The notes under the pieces: generated by a model | The model's database searches: none | What the model was told of the DNA's origin: nothing | The model's input: the letters and a program-made list of their open reading frames with translations, nothing else | Part shown: piece after piece, positions 6,408 to 8,098 of the stretch | How positions within the stretch are numbered: the first letter of the stretch is position 1 | Layout of the letters: each line of letters begins with the position of its first letter | Assembly (NCBI GenBank): GCA_013331535.1 | Contig: DUGF01000018.1 | Coordinates: forward strand, 1-8,098 | Reading direction: 5' to 3' | Origin: Microcaldota archaeon | GTDB taxonomy: Archaea; Micrarchaeota; Micrarchaeia; Anstonellales; Bilamarchaeaceae | Length of the DNA: 8,098 nucleotides | Position numbers and translations under genes: made by a program

Positions 6408-7754
6408 TTATATCAGGTGTGTCAGTCCTGCAATTTCCAGATCTCCGCCAAATATCGCAGACATGCTTTTTATCGCAGCAATAGATGCCATAACTCCCAG
6501 GAATGAAAAGAACAGGGAGAAAAATGTAAGCCTGCTTGCCGCGTCTATATATCCTCCGCGTGCAAGGGTTTCGGTAATCATTTGCTGAGGGTTGTACCAG
6601 TTTTGCTGGTCAAGTTCTTTGCCCCATATATTAACTTCGTCTTCCATATCCTTTGTTTTATTTTCTACTATTGCATCATTTATTACCCCGCAGAAATCCA
6701 AACCTAAATTTGTCCCGCCTAATTTGTTTATCGGGCTTCCAGCGCCAGTTCCACTAAATGCATCTGTTCCATATGTGCTTTTTCCAGCAGCCTCTATTTC
6801 GTTATATCCCAATACTCCGCCACTCATGATCTTTCCAAATATCGGAAGACCGTCCTTTTCAACATATATTGAACTTATGGCAAGTGCATTCGGATCCCCA
6901 GATACAGTTATTGCCTTTAGTTTCATCTGCCCGTAAAAGACTCCACCGAGCGCATAAAACATCGGAAATATAAAAAACATCGAAAGAGCCATTGCCATCA
7001 ATAAGCCGCCAAGTTTTCTGGTGAAGAAAAATGTCCTGAGTATGATCCCAATTGTAAACATCACTGGGAAGATGCCCATTGCTATAAACCTGAGAAGAAC
7101 TTCCTGGAATTTCGTTATCGTCATCAATTTAACTGTGTAGTCAAACATGTTTGATTTTACTATATTCCCCTGCATGAAAAATCCTTTTATTGGCGTATAT
7201 GCAAATACCCCTGTTTTTTCCCCGGTTATTTCTATATTAAGATTTACTTCTGCAAGCATGGATGTGATGACATATTCGCGGTACATCTCTGAAGCAAGTT
7301 CGTTGCCTTCATTGAATATAGAATTCAGGAAATGCATCCCAACCTTTATGTGGCACGGAAGTCCATCATAGTAATCTGCCTTTGCAAACGCAGTGTTACA
7401 GACGGCTTGCCCTAAAACATCTTTTCCAATTGGTTCGTTCGGGTTCGTTACAAGCGATTCCGCGACCTGGTTTGCTCCTGCCAAAAACGAAATCGTGAGT
7501 GCAATAAGAACTGCGGAGTAAATTACTTCCACAACCTCTATTCTTGCCCATGTCTTTATCTTGTCGTTGGAAAGAAAGTTCCCAAGAATATACACCAAAC
7601 CAAGAATTCCAGTGGATATTACAAGTAGTATCACTGCAATTTGTAACCAGTCAGTATATACGCTAGTGAGGAATCCGAGCGCATCGCCGCTTTTTAATAA
7701 TCCGATGTCAGCCATTTTTGTCATGCCTTTGATTATCCTGCCCTTGATTATCAT
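6408..7754 (-). CDS. Polytopic membrane protein A of the operon (VirB6/CedA-like candidate)
   Basis: First complete and largest paralogue, 448 aa from the ATG that overlaps the upstream stop (ATGA, 7751-7754). ATGs at 7724 (M11) and 7715 (M14, MADIGLL) are also plausible, because the first ten residues come from a duplicated 15-bp unit. Core: first membrane segment (37-60), A70-R71-x-E73, second segment (75-93), an outer region of about 120 residues with C119 and C134, third segment (218-238), R240-x-F-x-x-T245-R246-x-x-G249, and a fourth segment (250-270) with FIFP. A large second outer loop (271-404) is rich in Gly, Asn and Asp, contains C355, and ends in an amphipathic WYNPQQMITETLARGG-type helix. 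The last segment (405-428) leads into the tail IFGGD...GLTHLI. The size of the second outer loop is what distinguishes A. Function is inferred from topology only. Confidence 0.72.
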   Translation of the reverse strand: MIIKGRIIKGMTKMADIGLLKSGDALGFLTSVYTDWLQIAVILLVISTGILGLVYILGNFLSNDKIKTWARIEVVEVIYSAVLIALTISFLAGANQVAESLVTNPNEPIGKDVLGQAVCNTAFAKADYYDGLPCHIKVGMHFLNSIFNEGNELASEMYREYVITSMLAEVNLNIEITGEKTGVFAYTPIKGFFMQGNIVKSNMFDYTVKLMTITKFQEVLLRFIAMGIFPVMFTIGIILRTFFFTRKLGGLLMAMALSMFFIFPMFYALGGVFYGQMKLKAITVSGDPNALAISSIYVEKDGLPIFGKIMSGGVLGYNEIEAAGKSTYGTDAFSGTGAGSPINKLGGTNLGLDFCGVINDAIVENKTKDMEDEVNIWGKELDQQNWYNPQQMITETLARGGYIDAASRLTFFSLFFSFLGVMASIAAIKSMSAIFGGDLEIAGLTHLI

Positions 7755-7769
7755 GCCTTTGAGATTATG
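7724..7769 (-). repeat. Three tandem 15-16 bp units at the start of gene A
   Basis: On the + strand the units are tgcctttgattatcc (7724-7738), tgcccttgattatca (7739-7753) and tgcctttgagattatg (7754-7769). Units 1 and 2 differ at two positions; the third carries a 1-2 base insertion. On the - strand each ends in AARGGCA and together they span the end of the upstream gene and the first codons of gene A. In protein A the 15-bp period gives IIKG twice (MIIKGRIIKGM). Confidence 0.7.
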
Positions 7770-8098
7770 AATTTCGTAACTGCATTTATAAACGAAAACG
7801 TAATTACTGTTGAGAACGCAGGCAGGAACAATGAAACCAACGAAAGCTCTCCAACTGCCTCAAGTAGGGGTTTCATTAGTAAAAATGTGACGCTGTATGC
7901 CATGCTTTCCATCGTGAGAGTGCTTATTGCGGTTCCAGCAAATGATCCAATTTTTGGCAATCCAACCGCTCCAAATAGAAAATTATTTACATTACTCAAT
8001 ATCGTGCCGCCAGCACCAATTATTGCCGCGCTTCCGACAAAGCCCCATTTCCATGCGCCTAATTCGGTTGAACCGATATATGGAATGTACTCGGCGCC
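7751..8098 (-). CDS. C-terminal part of a hydrophobic membrane protein (partial, runs off window)
   Basis: The frame is open from the window edge (8098) to TGA at 7751-7753, giving 115 visible residues. A TTG at 7999 could be read as a start but the frame continues upstream through ...ELGAWKWGFVGSAAII, so it is more likely an internal Leu and the true start lies outside. Hydrophobic stretches fall at about 18-33, 62-78 and 82-108 of the visible part; the end reads NAVTKFIISKA. It lacks both the R-x-F-x-x-T-R motif and the Leu-Ile C-terminus of A-D, so it is probably not a fifth paralogue, although only its C-terminal part can be judged. The ATGA overlap with gene A puts it in the same operon. 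I do not recognise the family. Confidence 0.65.
   Translation of the reverse strand, partial: GAEYIPYIGSTELGAWKWGFVGSAAIIGAGGTILSNVNNFLFGAVGLPKIGSFAGTAISTLTMESMAYSVTFLLMKPLLEAVGELSLVSLFLPAFSTVITFSFINAVTKFIISKA

Noticed and set aside
2790..7754. Membrane operon as an antiporter, respiratory or ATP synthase module
   Set aside because: No conserved in-membrane charged residues, quinone or metal motifs or nucleotide-binding subunits are visible. The conserved charged residues sit in loops, and the number and topology of segments do not fit those complexes.
7751..7999. Reading the last gene as a complete 82 aa protein starting at TTG 7999 (a small pilin-like or CedA1-like protein)
   Set aside because: The frame remains open through to the window edge with a hydrophobic, protein-like sequence, and no RBS precedes the TTG, so it is better treated as the 3' part of a longer gene.
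1..8098. CRISPR array, tRNA, rRNA or insertion sequence
   Set aside because: No regularly spaced direct repeats, cloverleaf with CCA-proximal stem, rRNA-like tract or transposase with inverted ends was seen on either strand. The only tandem repeat is the short one at 7724-7769.

Overview
The window comes from an archaeon. The evidence is an archaeal-type ATP-dependent RNA ligase, the archaea-restricted PIN protein that accompanies it, GGTGA-type ribosome binding sites and a BRE/TATA promoter. The moderate base composition, short intergenic gaps and several small unfamiliar membrane proteins would fit a DPANN or euryarchaeal lineage, but I cannot place it further from sequence alone.

Left part (1-2695), RNA end-repair module. 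On the + strand are the last 20 codons of an unidentified gene, an RNA ligase of the Pab1020/MthRnl (Rnl3) type, and a nucleotidyltransferase-fold protein. The last two are tightly coupled (stop and start overlap by 1 nt). Convergent to them on the - strand is a UPF0278 / 'RNA ligase partner' PIN-domain protein. Ligase, nucleotidyl transfer and nuclease fold side by side suggest one RNA-processing or repair function.

Right part (2790-8098), a - strand operon of integral membrane proteins. Reading 5'->3' on the - strand there is the 3' end of a hydrophobic protein running off the window, coupled by ATGA to protein A (448 aa), then B (437 aa), C (391 aa) and D (332 aa). A-D are divergent paralogues. 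Each has a first membrane segment followed by A-[RK]-x-E, a central R-x-F-x-x-T-R-x-x-G loop leading into a membrane segment ending near a Pro, an outer loop of variable size, and a final membrane segment followed by a nearly invariant C-terminal tail, G-x-[DEN]-[LVI]...[HKR]-L-I-COOH. The inferred topology is outside N-terminus, about five membrane segments and cytoplasmic C-terminus. That resembles the published VirB6 topology, so a VirB6/CedA-like DNA- or protein-translocation channel is my leading but unproven hypothesis. An operon with four different paralogues, suggesting a hetero-oligomeric channel or platform, is the most interesting thing here.

The PIN gene lies just downstream of the membrane operon on the same strand but has its own TATA box. 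That box is built from the last codons of protein D. No stretch over 300 bases lacks a gene; the largest gap is 2696-2789. I see no rRNA, tRNA, CRISPR array or insertion sequence.
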